DNA of 43,495 nt from JBFELU01 sp041572755. GTDB taxonomy: Bacteria; Actinomycetota; Acidimicrobiia; Spongiisociales; UBA11373. Every line of letters starts with the position of its first letter. Within the stretch, counting starts at the first letter, position 1. The position numbers and the translations under genes were made by a program. The stretch is taken from positions 1-43,495 of the forward strand of contig JBFFRY010000022.1 of NCBI GenBank assembly GCA_041572755.1. The letters run 5' to 3'. Below the pieces are notes generated by a model, which was given only the letters and a program-made list of their open reading frames with translations, did no database searches and was not told the DNA's origin. Of this stretch, positions 8,543-15,694 are shown piece after piece.

Positions 8543-9706
8543 ATGCGGCGGGCTCTGTTGATCGTGGGGGTGGCGATGCTGGTTGCCGCCGGTTGCAGTG
8601 GCGAAGCCGCAGAGACGGGCGAAACCGCAGAGACGACGGCGCCCACTGCGGCGCCGGACGGCACCTCGACGACGAGACCCGACGAGACGACGACCTCGAC
8701 TTCGACGGCTTCCGACACCTCTGCGGGTTCGACGGAGCCGCTTCCCGCGTTTCTCGTCGAGGGCGATCGGGGCTCGTACGTTGCCGCCCTGCAGTTCTTG
8801 CTCGACTGCGCCGGCTACGGCCCGGTGACCGTGGACGGTGTCTTTGGGCCCCGCACCGCCCAGGCGGTGAGGCTCGCCCAGGGGGCGGAGGGAAAGCGAA
8901 TCACCGGTGAACCCGATGAGGCAACCTTTGCGCTGCTGGCCCGGGCCTGTGGCGAGCGGCGAGTCCTCTACTTGGTCTCCGACGGCCAGTTCGACGCATC
9001 TGGAAACACGATCCTGGAGATCGCCGGGAACGTCGCCGATGGTGATCCCGACACGTTCGACCTGGCGATCGACGGCGGGAGATCGATTTCGGTCGAGGTG
9101 GTGATGCGTGCACCCGTCGATGTGTCGGTCGAGGGCCCGGATGGAACCGTCCTGCATCCGCCCGGAGAGACGACGTTCACGGTGGAGATCCCGGTCACCG
9201 AGGTCTACACGATCCGGGTGAGCGGGGTCGGCCCGGCCAGCTACCAGTTGTTCCTGAAGATCCCGCCGCGGCCCCCCGACGAGCCGTTCGACCCCTCCGA
9301 GTGGATCGGGATCGAGTATTCGGGCGACCACCCTGAGGGTCTCGAGTTCGTGCGCGGCCAGTGCGTCGGAGTCGATCTCTCCTGCGACTACGCCTTCACT
9401 CTGACGGTTCGCCCCGGAGCCGTCGGCCTGAGCGGGATTATCTCGGGCCCCGTGGATTACCTCGGGTTGCTCGAGCGCAGCCTCGGGAACGCCTGGCGGA
9501 TCGTCGACGCCGAGACGGTTCGCGTGGACGGCGATGAGATCGTCAGCGCCACCTGCTTCACGAACGAAGGCAATGTGGAGACCGTCGGTATCTGGGACTA
9601 TCCGGAGCGGATCCTTCACGCCTTTGCCTGGAACGTCGAGGACGAGCAACTGTCCCTCATTCCGGGCGACGCCGTCACCTGCCTCGATCCGGCTGACAAC
9701 GAGTGA
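8543..9706 (+). CDS. Peptidoglycan-binding lipoprotein (paralogue 1)
   Basis: 387-residue exported lipoprotein. Signal peptide with lipobox VAAGC, cysteine at residue 18, then a Thr/Glu/Ala linker to about 68. A PG_binding_1 three-helix module at about 72-135 carries the hallmark VDGVFGPRTAQAV. A beta-rich region near 150-235 (VEVVMRAPVDVSV ending in YQLFLKI) resembles a pre-peptidase C-terminal (PPC) sandwich. The last 130 residues (LEFVRGQCVGVDLSCDYAF onward) are not recognised and contain cysteines that could pair. No catalytic domain is visible, so it probably anchors to or senses the wall. AAGGGGCG precedes the ATG. The next gene, 95 bp on, encodes a paralogue with the same module order. 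Confidence 0.8.
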   Translation: MRRALLIVGVAMLVAAGCSGEAAETGETAETTAPTAAPDGTSTTRPDETTTSTSTASDTSAGSTEPLPAFLVEGDRGSYVAALQFLLDCAGYGPVTVDGVFGPRTAQAVRLAQGAEGKRITGEPDEATFALLARACGERRVLYLVSDGQFDASGNTILEIAGNVADGDPDTFDLAIDGGRSISVEVVMRAPVDVSVEGPDGTVLHPPGETTFTVEIPVTEVYTIRVSGVGPASYQLFLKIPPRPPDEPFDPSEWIGIEYSGDHPEGLEFVRGQCVGVDLSCDYAFTLTVRPGAVGLSGIISGPVDYLGLLERSLGNAWRIVDAETVRVDGDEIVSATCFTNEGNVETVGIWDYPERILHAFAWNVEDEQLSLIPGDAVTCLDPADNE

Positions 9707-9801
9707 GTCTCCCGGCCCGGCCGTAATCCGACTGGAGATGCCGGGGTGTCGGCGGCATCGGCGAGTAGGTTGGGGTTCGCCGGCAGCGGCAGGGCAGGTG
9801 C

Positions 9802-11061
9802 ATGATGCGACGTTTGGTCCTTCGACACGTGGTGCTGTTCACCGCGCTGGCAACGGTTGCCGCCTCATGCGGCGGAGACGACGAGGGCGGGCCCACCTCC
9901 ACCACGGCGCCCGACCAGTCGACCGCCACGACGTCGACGGTCCCCGCAGGTGGAACCGTCACGACCGCTCCGGCAGAAGAGACGACCACCACGACGGTGC
10001 CGCCCGAGACGACCGTCCCCGGTGGCACGCCGCTGGTGGTGCAAGGTGACAGTAACGAGACCGTCGAAGCCATCCAGTTCCTGCTGAACTGCAACGGGTT
10101 CGGTGATCTCACCGTCGACGGCGTCTTTGGTCCTGCGACGCTCACCGCGGTGCAGGCCGCCCAGGGGGAACTGGGACGGCAGGTGACCGAGGGTCCGGAC
10201 GAGGAGACCGTGGCCGAACTCGCCCGCAACTGCCGCCAGCCTCGGCGCCTCGAACCAGATGGTGCCACGACGGTGATCGGCAATGCGGCTCCCGACGACC
10301 CGGAGTTCTTCACGCTTGCCCTTCTCTCGAACTCGGCGCTCTCCATCGATCTCACGCCGAGCAGCGGGCTGGCGGCCCGGATCACCGGCACCGACGGCTC
10401 GGAGGTCCTGTTGCGGAGCACCACGCCGTGGGAGGTCGAGACCACCCAGGATTACGTGCTCCAGGTGGAGTCACTCGCCGAGCCGGTGACGTTCACACTC
10501 CAGATCGAGATCACCGACGTGGACCGGGAAGTGGGCGACTGGATCCTGGCGACCGACGGGGTGATCTACCGGGGCACCAAGCTGGCGTTGGGGAGCAATG
10601 CCCAGACGGTGATCGATTCGATCTTCGACTTCCTCGGTCACGGAGTCCGCGGCGCCTACGACGAGTTCGACACGGGGTGGTACACGATCACCGACCCGCA
10701 CGACATGGGATTGCGGGGGATCTTCATCGAGGGGTTCGCGTTCCTGTTCTTCGGACCGGATCCCAACAACCCCGACCGGCCCGAGACGTTCGTCCGGCAT
10801 CGGTTCGTGGGTCCCAGCGACGACGCCGAAGGGAACCCCCGTCCCGCCGACTACGCCACCACGGCCGAAGGAATCACCGTCGGCAACACCCTCGCCGATC
10901 TCACGGATGCCTACGGAAGCGTGGTGTCACCGGGCAGCAACAGCGAGGAGCACTACTACCGGCTCGCCTACTCCACGGGCGACCTGTGCTTCTACTTCGG
11001 TGAGGAAGCCCCCACGGAGGCTTCGCCGATCATCGAGATCGCCTCGGAGTGCCGCTCGTAG
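9802..11061 (+). CDS. Peptidoglycan-binding lipoprotein (paralogue 2)
   Basis: 419 residues. Lipobox VAASC with Cys at residue 23, a Thr-rich linker to about 73, then a PG_binding_1 module at 78-145 with VDGVFGPATLTAV. A PPC-like beta region follows near 155-240 (LSIDLTPSSGLAARI to TFTLQIEI). The C-terminal ~175 residues start with DREVGDWILATDGVIYRG and include ITDPHDMGLRGIFIEGFAF and late ITVGNTLADLTDAYG; I cannot name this domain. It is clearly a duplicate of the preceding gene in module order, but the C-terminal parts have diverged widely, so the two may bind different partners at the wall. The start could be the ATG at 9802 or at 9805. Confidence 0.8.
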   Translation: MMRRLVLRHVVLFTALATVAASCGGDDEGGPTSTTAPDQSTATTSTVPAGGTVTTAPAEETTTTTVPPETTVPGGTPLVVQGDSNETVEAIQFLLNCNGFGDLTVDGVFGPATLTAVQAAQGELGRQVTEGPDEETVAELARNCRQPRRLEPDGATTVIGNAAPDDPEFFTLALLSNSALSIDLTPSSGLAARITGTDGSEVLLRSTTPWEVETTQDYVLQVESLAEPVTFTLQIEITDVDREVGDWILATDGVIYRGTKLALGSNAQTVIDSIFDFLGHGVRGAYDEFDTGWYTITDPHDMGLRGIFIEGFAFLFFGPDPNNPDRPETFVRHRFVGPSDDAEGNPRPADYATTAEGITVGNTLADLTDAYGSVVSPGSNSEEHYYRLAYSTGDLCFYFGEEAPTEASPIIEIASECRS

Positions 11062-11100
11062 CGGGCTCCCTCCTCGACTGAACGTCGCCGCTTCGACGGC

Positions 11101-11290
11101 CTACTTCTCGGACCGAGCGATTGCGAGGACCGCATCCCAGCCCGGCGCCCTCCCCCCCGGAAGAGGGGTGGACCGATTCCGGGGGAACGCCGCTCCTGGC
11201 CAGTAGCCAGGCGATGACGGAGTTCGAGTTCCACATCTTGTCCGCCATTGCGAGGTCGATGGCAGACTCGGGTGCCGTCGCGTTCCGGTA
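11101..11290 (-). pseudogene. Frameshifted C-terminal gene fragment
   Basis: On the minus strand the frame reads ATAPESAIDLAMADKMWNSN, then SVIAWLLARSGVPPESVHP. It then needs a one-base shift to continue as GGRAPGWDAVLAIARSEK and a stop at 11101-11103. The shift lies in a 7-base homopolymer (C run at 11152-11158); deleting one base restores a continuous protein-like tail. The NSNS-x(2)-AWLL and PPGGRAPGWDA pattern resembles the end of conserved actinobacterial proteins I cannot name. The upstream part is missing, because the frame runs into the opposite-strand membrane gene. Either a gene remnant or a homopolymer sequencing error at the end of a truncated copy. Confidence 0.4.
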
Positions 11291-11301
11291 GCGTGGGGAG
11301 C

Positions 11302-11964
11302 GTGGTGGAAGGACCGGGCCGCAGGCCTTTCTCGCTCGTCGCCACGTCGGGTGTGGTGGCTTCCCTGGCCGTCGTCTCCGCCTGCCTCACGATCTTGTTC
11401 CTGGCGATGAGATCGGTCATGGACGTCGGCGGCTTCTGCGCTGAGGGCGGGCCCTACGTCATCGCCACGCCGTGCCCCAAAGGGGTGCCCGGCCTGATGC
11501 TCGGTGGGATCTGGATCGGAATGATCGCCGTATTCGTGTACCGATGGCAGGCCTCCAAGGCGGGGGCGGTGAGCCTCGTCCTGCTCCTCTGGCCGGCCCT
11601 GTTCCTCTCCTTGGGGTGGAACTTCCTGGAGTACGGGGTCTCGCCCCCGTTCGACGGTGGGCTGGCGTGGGGATGGCTGGTCCCCGGCGTGCTCTTCGTG
11701 TTGATGGGCGGCATCCCTCTGTTGTGGGCGGTGCCGGAGATGGTGCGCAGGGACAGCCGTCCCCACAACCTGGTGGGGGCAGCCCTACGCGAAGGGGTGG
11801 CGGCTTCCCGCCAGTTCGCCTCGGAACGGCGAATCGTGGACGCCCCGTTCGAGGAGGAGGGGCTCGTCGACGAGCTCGAGCGCTTGGCTCGACTGCACCG
11901 GCGCGGCAGCCTCAGCGACTCGGAGTACGAGGCGGCGAAGCGGCGCCTCTTGGAGGAGCGGTGA
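11302..11964 (+). CDS. Membrane protein with C-terminal SHOCT-like tail
   Basis: About 220 residues with four likely membrane segments: VVASLAVVSACLTILFLA, LMLGGIWIGMIAVFVY, AGAVSLVLLLWPALFLSL and WLVPGVLFVLMGGIPLLW. A cytosolic region of about 70 residues follows, ending in LVDELERLARLHRRGSLSDS and EYEAAKRRLL, a typical SHOCT (short C-terminal oligomerisation) motif. Two cysteines and GFCAEGG/ATPCPKG in the first external loop may form a disulphide. The start is one of three clustered GTG codons (11293, 11302, 11305); GGGGAG just upstream favours 11302 or 11305. The gene overlaps the next short membrane peptide by GTGA, so the two are translationally coupled. Family not identified. Confidence 0.7.
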   Translation: MVEGPGRRPFSLVATSGVVASLAVVSACLTILFLAMRSVMDVGGFCAEGGPYVIATPCPKGVPGLMLGGIWIGMIAVFVYRWQASKAGAVSLVLLLWPALFLSLGWNFLEYGVSPPFDGGLAWGWLVPGVLFVLMGGIPLLWAVPEMVRRDSRPHNLVGAALREGVAASRQFASERRIVDAPFEEEGLVDELERLARLHRRGSLSDSEYEAAKRRLLEER

Positions 11965-12053
11965 GTCCACGGCTCTGGCTCCTGCTGCAGGCGATGGCGG
12001 TCGCCGGGGGGATCTGGCTGGGTGTCGTGATCTTCCGGGCCGTCTCCGGCTGA
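11961..12053 (+). CDS. 30-residue single-pass membrane peptide, coupled to the preceding gene
   Basis: GTG at 11961 overlaps the stop of the membrane gene (GTGA). GGAGG lies 4-5 nt upstream, inside the preceding coding region. The product is MSPRLWLLLQAMAVAGGIWL plus ten further residues ending in FRAVSG. It is one hydrophobic helix of about 20 residues with Arg on both flanks. A strong ribosome site, exact overlap and clean membrane-helix character argue that it is translated. It may be a small subunit of the upstream SHOCT-tailed protein (inference). Too short for homology judgement by eye. Confidence 0.55.
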   Translation: MSPRLWLLLQAMAVAGGIWLGVVIFRAVSG

Positions 12054-12124
12054 GAGCGGGATCGGCGCCCCGGCTGGTTGATGCGCGCACACCTCATCGG
12101 GCCTGCTGCGCGCCCCCTGGTGCC

Positions 12125-12289
12125 TCACCCGACGTCGTCGCCGGGGGTGCCGACGATGGTGTCGGCGCCGGGGGTCCCGACATGGGTCGCCGGTCGGCCG
12201 AAACAGGTCTCGGATCGTTCCTCAGCACCGCCGGTCGCAGTGGCCGCCACCAGCATCCAGCTTGTGCCGGCGATGAGGGCGGGTCTCAT
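12125..12289 (-). pseudogene. Truncated RTX (hemolysin-type repeat) secreted protein
   Basis: 54 codons from an ATG at 12289 with GGGGAGG just upstream. A short signal-like start (MRPALIAGTSWMLVAATATG) is followed by CFGRPATHVGTPGADTIVGT and PGDDV, then a stop. CFGRxAT-xVGTxGxDxIxGTxGDDV is how many secreted actinobacterial calcium-binding repeat proteins begin, and they normally continue for 100-300 residues. Here the frame ends after one and a half repeats and I see no continuation in the other frames. It may be a 3'-deleted remnant or, less likely, a real mini-protein. An intact relative lies at 36165-36977. Confidence 0.55.
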
Positions 12290-12413
12290 GGTGCCTCCCC
12301 ACCAGCACCCCCCACCCCCCCGAAGCGTACGCCTTTCGAATCACCCTCTGAGGGGGATGGGGTGCCGGAGCGGCCGCGTCACGGCGGCCCGTGTGCGATC
12401 GGCGTCGGCCGGC

Positions 12414-13136
12414 CTATCCGCGGACCATCGCGACGGCTTGGGCCGGGGTGCCGCTCCAGACCGGTCCGTGGCCGGGGAGCAGCAGCCCGGCGTCGAGCTC
12501 GACGATGCGATCCAGGGAGGAACCGGCCTGGTCGTGATCGAGATTGAAGCGCTGTTCGATGAGCTGGGGGCCGGTGGCGCTCCCGATCAGATCCATCGTG
12601 ATGAGCCCGTCGCCGGTGAAGAGGATCCCCAGCTCCGGGCAGTGGAACATGGTGTGCCCCTCGGTGTGGCCCGGGGTGTGCACGGCGACGGGCTTGCCGG
12701 GCAGGTCGAGCCGATCGCCGTCGGAGAAGGTGTCGACCTCGGTCAGATGCTCGAGCTTCATCACCCCGGCGAGGATCATCGGCACGAAGTTCCGGAGGGT
12801 GTGGAAGCTGAGGATCGGCAGCTCCTTGGGCGTGACGGCGAAGCGGCCCGTGTAGGTGCCGAGCGCCCGTGTCTCCTCGTCTTCGTGGACCTGGACGCGG
12901 ATCCCTTCGTCCACGGCCTTCCTGCCGAACCCCATGTGGTCGGCATGGAAATGGGTGGCGACGATCCCGGCGACCGCGTCGAGCTGCAGACCGATGGAGT
13001 CGAGGCCTCTCAGCAGCTTGCGCCATTCCCGAGAGCACCCGGCGTCGATCACGGTGACCGCGTCGCCTTCCCGGAGAACGAAGAAGTTGTGGGCCCGGGT
13101 CCCGAGAACCCAGACGTTGGGGGCGACTTGATTCAT
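12414..13136 (-). CDS. MBL-fold metallo-hydrolase
   Basis: 240-residue metallo-beta-lactamase-fold hydrolase, cytosolic. Metal ligands are complete: THFHADHMG near residue 60 (H-x-H-x-D-H), HTPGHTEGHTMFH near 137-149, FTGDGLITMD near 157-166 and LLPGHGPVW near 225-233. The substrate cannot be read; such proteins include glyoxalase II-like thioesterases, quorum-signal lactonases and phosphodiesterases. The ATG at 13136 begins the conserved MNQVAPNVWVLGTRAHNFFV. TAGGTT ends 7 nt before it, again suggesting a leaderless message; the longer frame upstream crosses into the divergent methyltransferase. Shares a 59-bp intergenic region with that gene. Confidence 0.9.
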   Translation of the reverse strand: MNQVAPNVWVLGTRAHNFFVLREGDAVTVIDAGCSREWRKLLRGLDSIGLQLDAVAGIVATHFHADHMGFGRKAVDEGIRVQVHEDEETRALGTYTGRFAVTPKELPILSFHTLRNFVPMILAGVMKLEHLTEVDTFSDGDRLDLPGKPVAVHTPGHTEGHTMFHCPELGILFTGDGLITMDLIGSATGPQLIEQRFNLDHDQAGSSLDRIVELDAGLLLPGHGPVWSGTPAQAVAMVRG

Positions 13137-13143
13137 GAGTCCG

Positions 13144-13189
13144 AACCTAGCGAACGCTCCGTGGAAGCGCCCCGGCGGTCGGGTAGCTT
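13144..13189. promoter_or_regulatory. Divergent -10 elements for the metallo-hydrolase and methyltransferase genes
   Basis: Minus strand TAGGTT (13144-13149) ends 7 nt before the ATG at 13136. Plus strand TAGCTT (13184-13189) ends 6 nt before the ATG at 13196. Both fit TANNNT and neither gene has a ribosome site, so both messages may be leaderless. No convincing -35 boxes seen. Confidence 0.4.
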
Positions 13190-13195
13190 CTCGAC

Positions 13196-13813
13196 ATGAG
13201 CAGCGTTGATCCGTACCGGCGGATCGCCGGGATCTACGACCGCGTCGTGGAGCCACTGCAGAGGGGGGTGCGTCGCCGCGCCATCGAATTGGTCCCTCCC
13301 CGGGCGGGCTGGCGAGTGCTCGATGTCGGCTGTGGTACCGGCAAGACCCTGGCCCTCTACCTCGAGGCGGGTTGCACGGTGGTTGGAGTCGACGTGTCGG
13401 TGGCGATGCTCCGGCGGGCGAGGCAGGGCCTCGGGTCCGCCGCCGAGCTTCACCTCATAGGCGGTGACGAGCTTCCTTTCGAGAGGGACTCTTTCGATCT
13501 CGTCAACTTGTCGCTGGTCCTGCACGAGATTCCCTTCGACGAGCGCACGGATGTCTTGCGGGAGATGGCGCGAGTCACCGCCCCGGGGGGCCGCATGCTC
13601 GTCACGGACTTCCGCTTCGGCTCTCTGCGCGGTGTGAGGGGCAGGGTCCTGCGACTCGTCTCGTGGGTGATGGAGCGGATCTCCGGTCACTACGACGGGT
13701 ACCGGAGCTTCCGGGCCGACGGTGGGCTTCCCGCCGCCGCCGCCAAAGCGGGTCTCGCGATCAAGGCGGAGAAGGTCGTCGCCGGCGGGAACATGGCGAT
13801 CTTCGTCTTGTGA
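13196..13813 (+). CDS. Class I SAM-dependent methyltransferase
   Basis: 205 residues, Methyltransf_11-like. Motif I VLDVGCGTGKTL is at residues 42-53, the acidic end of strand 2 is VVGVDVSVAMLRRA near 63-76, LHLIGGDELPFERDSFDLVN spans 84-103, and the post-motif VTAPGGRMLVTDFRFG is near 125-140. The N-terminus (YRRIAGIYDRVVEPLQ) resembles the ubiquinone/menaquinone-biosynthesis-like methyltransferases, but the protein is shorter and a substrate cannot be assigned. Divergent from the metallo-hydrolase; a functional link is possible but unproven. Confidence 0.88.
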   Translation: MSSVDPYRRIAGIYDRVVEPLQRGVRRRAIELVPPRAGWRVLDVGCGTGKTLALYLEAGCTVVGVDVSVAMLRRARQGLGSAAELHLIGGDELPFERDSFDLVNLSLVLHEIPFDERTDVLREMARVTAPGGRMLVTDFRFGSLRGVRGRVLRLVSWVMERISGHYDGYRSFRADGGLPAAAAKAGLAIKAEKVVAGGNMAIFVL

Positions 13814-14016
13814 TCGGGATCCGGTTCCCGGAGTGGTCGCGGGACGCACCGTACTCCCACCTCACCGAGAGCAGCCCGGGCTTCTCCGTTGATGGGCCTC
13901 GGTCTGGTGAGGCGCACCTCGGGCGGCTGTAAGCCGCTGTGGCTTTGCGAGGATCGCAAGGGCGCTGCTCTCCAGGGCGGCTCAAGGCGGTCGTCGAGTC
14001 GTCCGATTGAGATTCG

Positions 14017-14217
14017 GTGAGATGGGAATACCGACTTCTTCGTCTGAGTCCGGGAGAACCCCTTTGGCGTGCTCCCGGGCAGGATGAGGTCCTCAGCGAG
14101 ATGAGCCGGGAGGCCATTGAGGACGAGCTCAATCGACGGGGCCGGGAGGGCTGGGAGCTCGTGGATCTTCTGGACTGGGAGTTCGCCCTCTTCAAGAGGC
14201 TGCAGACGGAGACCTGA
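14017..14217 (+). CDS. Small DUF4177-like protein
   Basis: 66 residues from a GTG at 14017. It has the family pattern: opening WEYRLLRLS, a helix with REAIEDELNRRGREGWELVD at about 31-50, then a final strand FALFKRL. DUF4177 proteins are about 50-70 residues, cytosolic and of unknown function. An ATG out of frame two bases later should not be used. No strong ribosome site. It stands alone after a 200-bp gap in which I see no gene. Confidence 0.7.
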   Translation: MRWEYRLLRLSPGEPLWRAPGQDEVLSEMSREAIEDELNRRGREGWELVDLLDWEFALFKRLQTET

Positions 14218-14286
14218 GCAACTCGATCGCCCCTGTCCCGTGGTGAGGGCCGCCTTCGTGACGCCTTACGTTTTGGGGGCGCGAGC

Positions 14287-14685
14287 TCAGTCCTCCGCCA
14301 TCGGCTCATCCGACGGCTCGCCCTGGCCTGAGCGCAGGTGGATACGCCGCCGGTCGTAGGCCCAAGGGCCTTGCGGTCGCCTTGCCTGGCCGGGTCGAAG
14401 GGCTCTCCACACCCGCTCTCGTCCCGTCAGCGGCATCCAGGGGTTGGCACTCCAGACGGCGGCCTCCTCGCCTATGGCTCGGCGGTCTCGAGAGAGATAC
14501 ATCGATCCGAGCCACAAAAGGGCCGCCAGCCCGAAGTAAGGCAGGGCGCCGAGGCTGATGGTCTCCAGGTAGAACAGGACATCGGCGTCGGCGTCGGTGC
14601 CGGCCTTCACGATGTATCCGGCCGAAGCGCCGCCGGCGACCGCCACGATCACGGCCGCGTACGCCATCATCCGCGCCGCCCTCAT
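14287..14685 (-). CDS. Small two-helix membrane protein
   Basis: 132 residues from the ATG at 14685, with GGAGAG upstream. Two membrane helices are visible: MAYAAVIVAVAGGASAGYIV near residues 7-26 and ISLGALPYFGLAALLWLGSM near 43-62. The ~65-residue cytosolic tail is basic, then acidic (GEPSDEPMAED at the end). Not recognised. A longer frame upstream to 14820 would add 45 residues of low-complexity sequence ahead of the ribosome site and is rejected. A TATACT promoter box sits about 125 bp upstream. Confidence 0.6.
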   Translation of the reverse strand: MRAARMMAYAAVIVAVAGGASAGYIVKAGTDADADVLFYLETISLGALPYFGLAALLWLGSMYLSRDRRAIGEEAAVWSANPWMPLTGRERVWRALRPGQARRPQGPWAYDRRRIHLRSGQGEPSDEPMAED

Positions 14686-14798
14686 GTTGCTCTCCCCGCC
14701 TCCTGGGTTGCCGCCCACATCATCTTCCCGGTCCCCACCATCGGGTTTCCGCACCCTCTCGGGTCCTCGGAAGGATCGAAGGTGGGGCCCCCGGGTGG

Positions 14799-14814
14799 TA
14801 CTCCGGAGAGTATA
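14799..14814 (-). promoter_or_regulatory. Candidate -10 box overlapped by an inverted repeat
   Basis: TATACT on the minus strand (14809-14814) overlaps the inverted repeat TACTC-CGGA-GAGTA (14799-14812). It would serve the membrane protein gene starting at 14685, leaving a ~120-nt leader. The -35 is not obvious. Confidence 0.35.
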
Positions 14815-14896
14815 CGCCACCGCTGCTCTCCGTGGTGCCCGTCTTCGCTCCCCACCCCGCGCCGGTTGCAGGCACCGAGCGACCGATGGCCGGGAG

Positions 14897-15313
14897 CTAC
14901 TCCCTGCGTGCCAGGCGCTCCGCCATGGTCTGAAGGATCCTCAGGGAGACGTCGGGGTTGGCGGCGAGCACGTCCGCGAACTCTCGGTCCGTCATCAACA
15001 GCAGTCGGACGTCGGAGGTGGCGGTGACGGTGGCGTTGCGGGGCTTTCGAGTCAAGAGACTCATTTCTCCAACCACATCGCCGGGCCCGAAATCATCTAC
15101 CGTCTGCCCGCCGCGCTCGACGATTCCGGAACCGGACAGGACGACCATCGCCTCCCTGCCGGGGTCCCCCTCCTTGGTCAGCACCGACCCGGCGACCAGT
15201 TGCATCTCCGTGACTTGGCCGGCGAGGAAGCCGAGTTGCTTCTTGGTGAGATCGGCGAAGAGGGGAACTCCCCTGAGCGCATCGATCTTGTCGGAATGAT
15301 GCAGGCGTCCCAT
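14897..15313 (-). CDS. Cyclic nucleotide-binding domain protein without DNA-binding domain
   Basis: 138 residues, essentially one Crp-type cNMP-binding domain. VPLFADLTKKQLGFLAGQV near residue 16 starts the domain. LVAGSVLTKEGDPGREAMVV lies near 39-58. The phosphate-binding cassette GEMSLLTRKPRNATV near 82-96 retains the conserved Glu and Arg. The C-terminus ends after LRILQTMAERLARRE, where Crp proteins would continue into a winged helix, so it cannot bind DNA by itself. Similar stand-alone domains act as sensors or adaptors. GGGAGG precedes the ATG. A cyclase-type gene is about 7 kb away (19609-22272) and could supply the ligand, although that cyclase belongs to the regulator type whose activity is often doubtful. 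Confidence 0.85.
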   Translation of the reverse strand: MGRLHHSDKIDALRGVPLFADLTKKQLGFLAGQVTEMQLVAGSVLTKEGDPGREAMVVLSGSGIVERGGQTVDDFGPGDVVGEMSLLTRKPRNATVTATSDVRLLLMTDREFADVLAANPDVSLRILQTMAERLARRE

Positions 15314-15400
15314 GCGGAACCTCCCTCGCCAGCGATGATATCGGCAGCGGAGCCCGCTTGCCGGTCATCGGGACGCCATCGATCGGCCCTTCCCGGGTGA

Positions 15401-15685
15401 TCGGAGGCTCTCCAACGGGACGGGGCGCCGATTCCGCTCCGGGACGACTGCCGGGGCAAGGTCTTCCCCTCGAGCGCCATCGTGAATGGACGTTTCGCGC
15501 TGCGATCCTGCGTGGTGAACTTCCGAACCGAGGCGGAGACGATGGAGCGTCTCGTGGAGGAGGGACTGGGTCGCAGCCTCGACGACCGGTTGCGACCGGG
15601 GGAGCTTCGCCGAACTGCTCGAGACAGCGACCTCGGCCGGCCGGGACGGCCACCCCCGGCACGCCGAGTCGATAGCATCGCCTGA
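15401..15685 (+). pseudogene. C-terminal remnant of a PLP-dependent decarboxylase
   Basis: The frame is open from 15401 after a TGA at 15398. It reads EALQRDG, then GKVFPSSAIVNGRFALRSCV and VNFRTEAETMERLVEEG. Group II PLP decarboxylases (aromatic amino acid/glutamate type) end with the pattern G-x(2)-F-x-S-x(3)-x-N/D-GRFALRxCxVNFRTT followed by a helix. Nothing of the catalytic core is present upstream, and the region before is the promoter side of the CNB gene. A GTG at 15482 could start a 67-residue ORF, but a translated product would have no known role. Likely a decayed fragment; identification rests on pattern memory. Confidence 0.45.
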
Positions 15686-15694
15686 GAGGTCTCC

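Noticed and set aside
7814..9649. 611-codon open frame on the minus strand
   Set aside because: It runs antisense through the peptidoglycan-binding lipoprotein and out of frame through the MscS gene. Composition is Arg/Gly/His-rich frame shadow; both overlapped genes have clear domains.
12078..13199. 373-codon plus-strand frame
   Set aside because: Antisense to the metallo-hydrolase with its full set of metal ligands, and antisense to the truncated RTX gene.
13840..14030. Inverted copy of the DUF4177 gene start
   Set aside because: Only about 18 bp (TCGGTGAG-TGGGA-TAC) match in opposite orientation with two mismatches; too short to claim.
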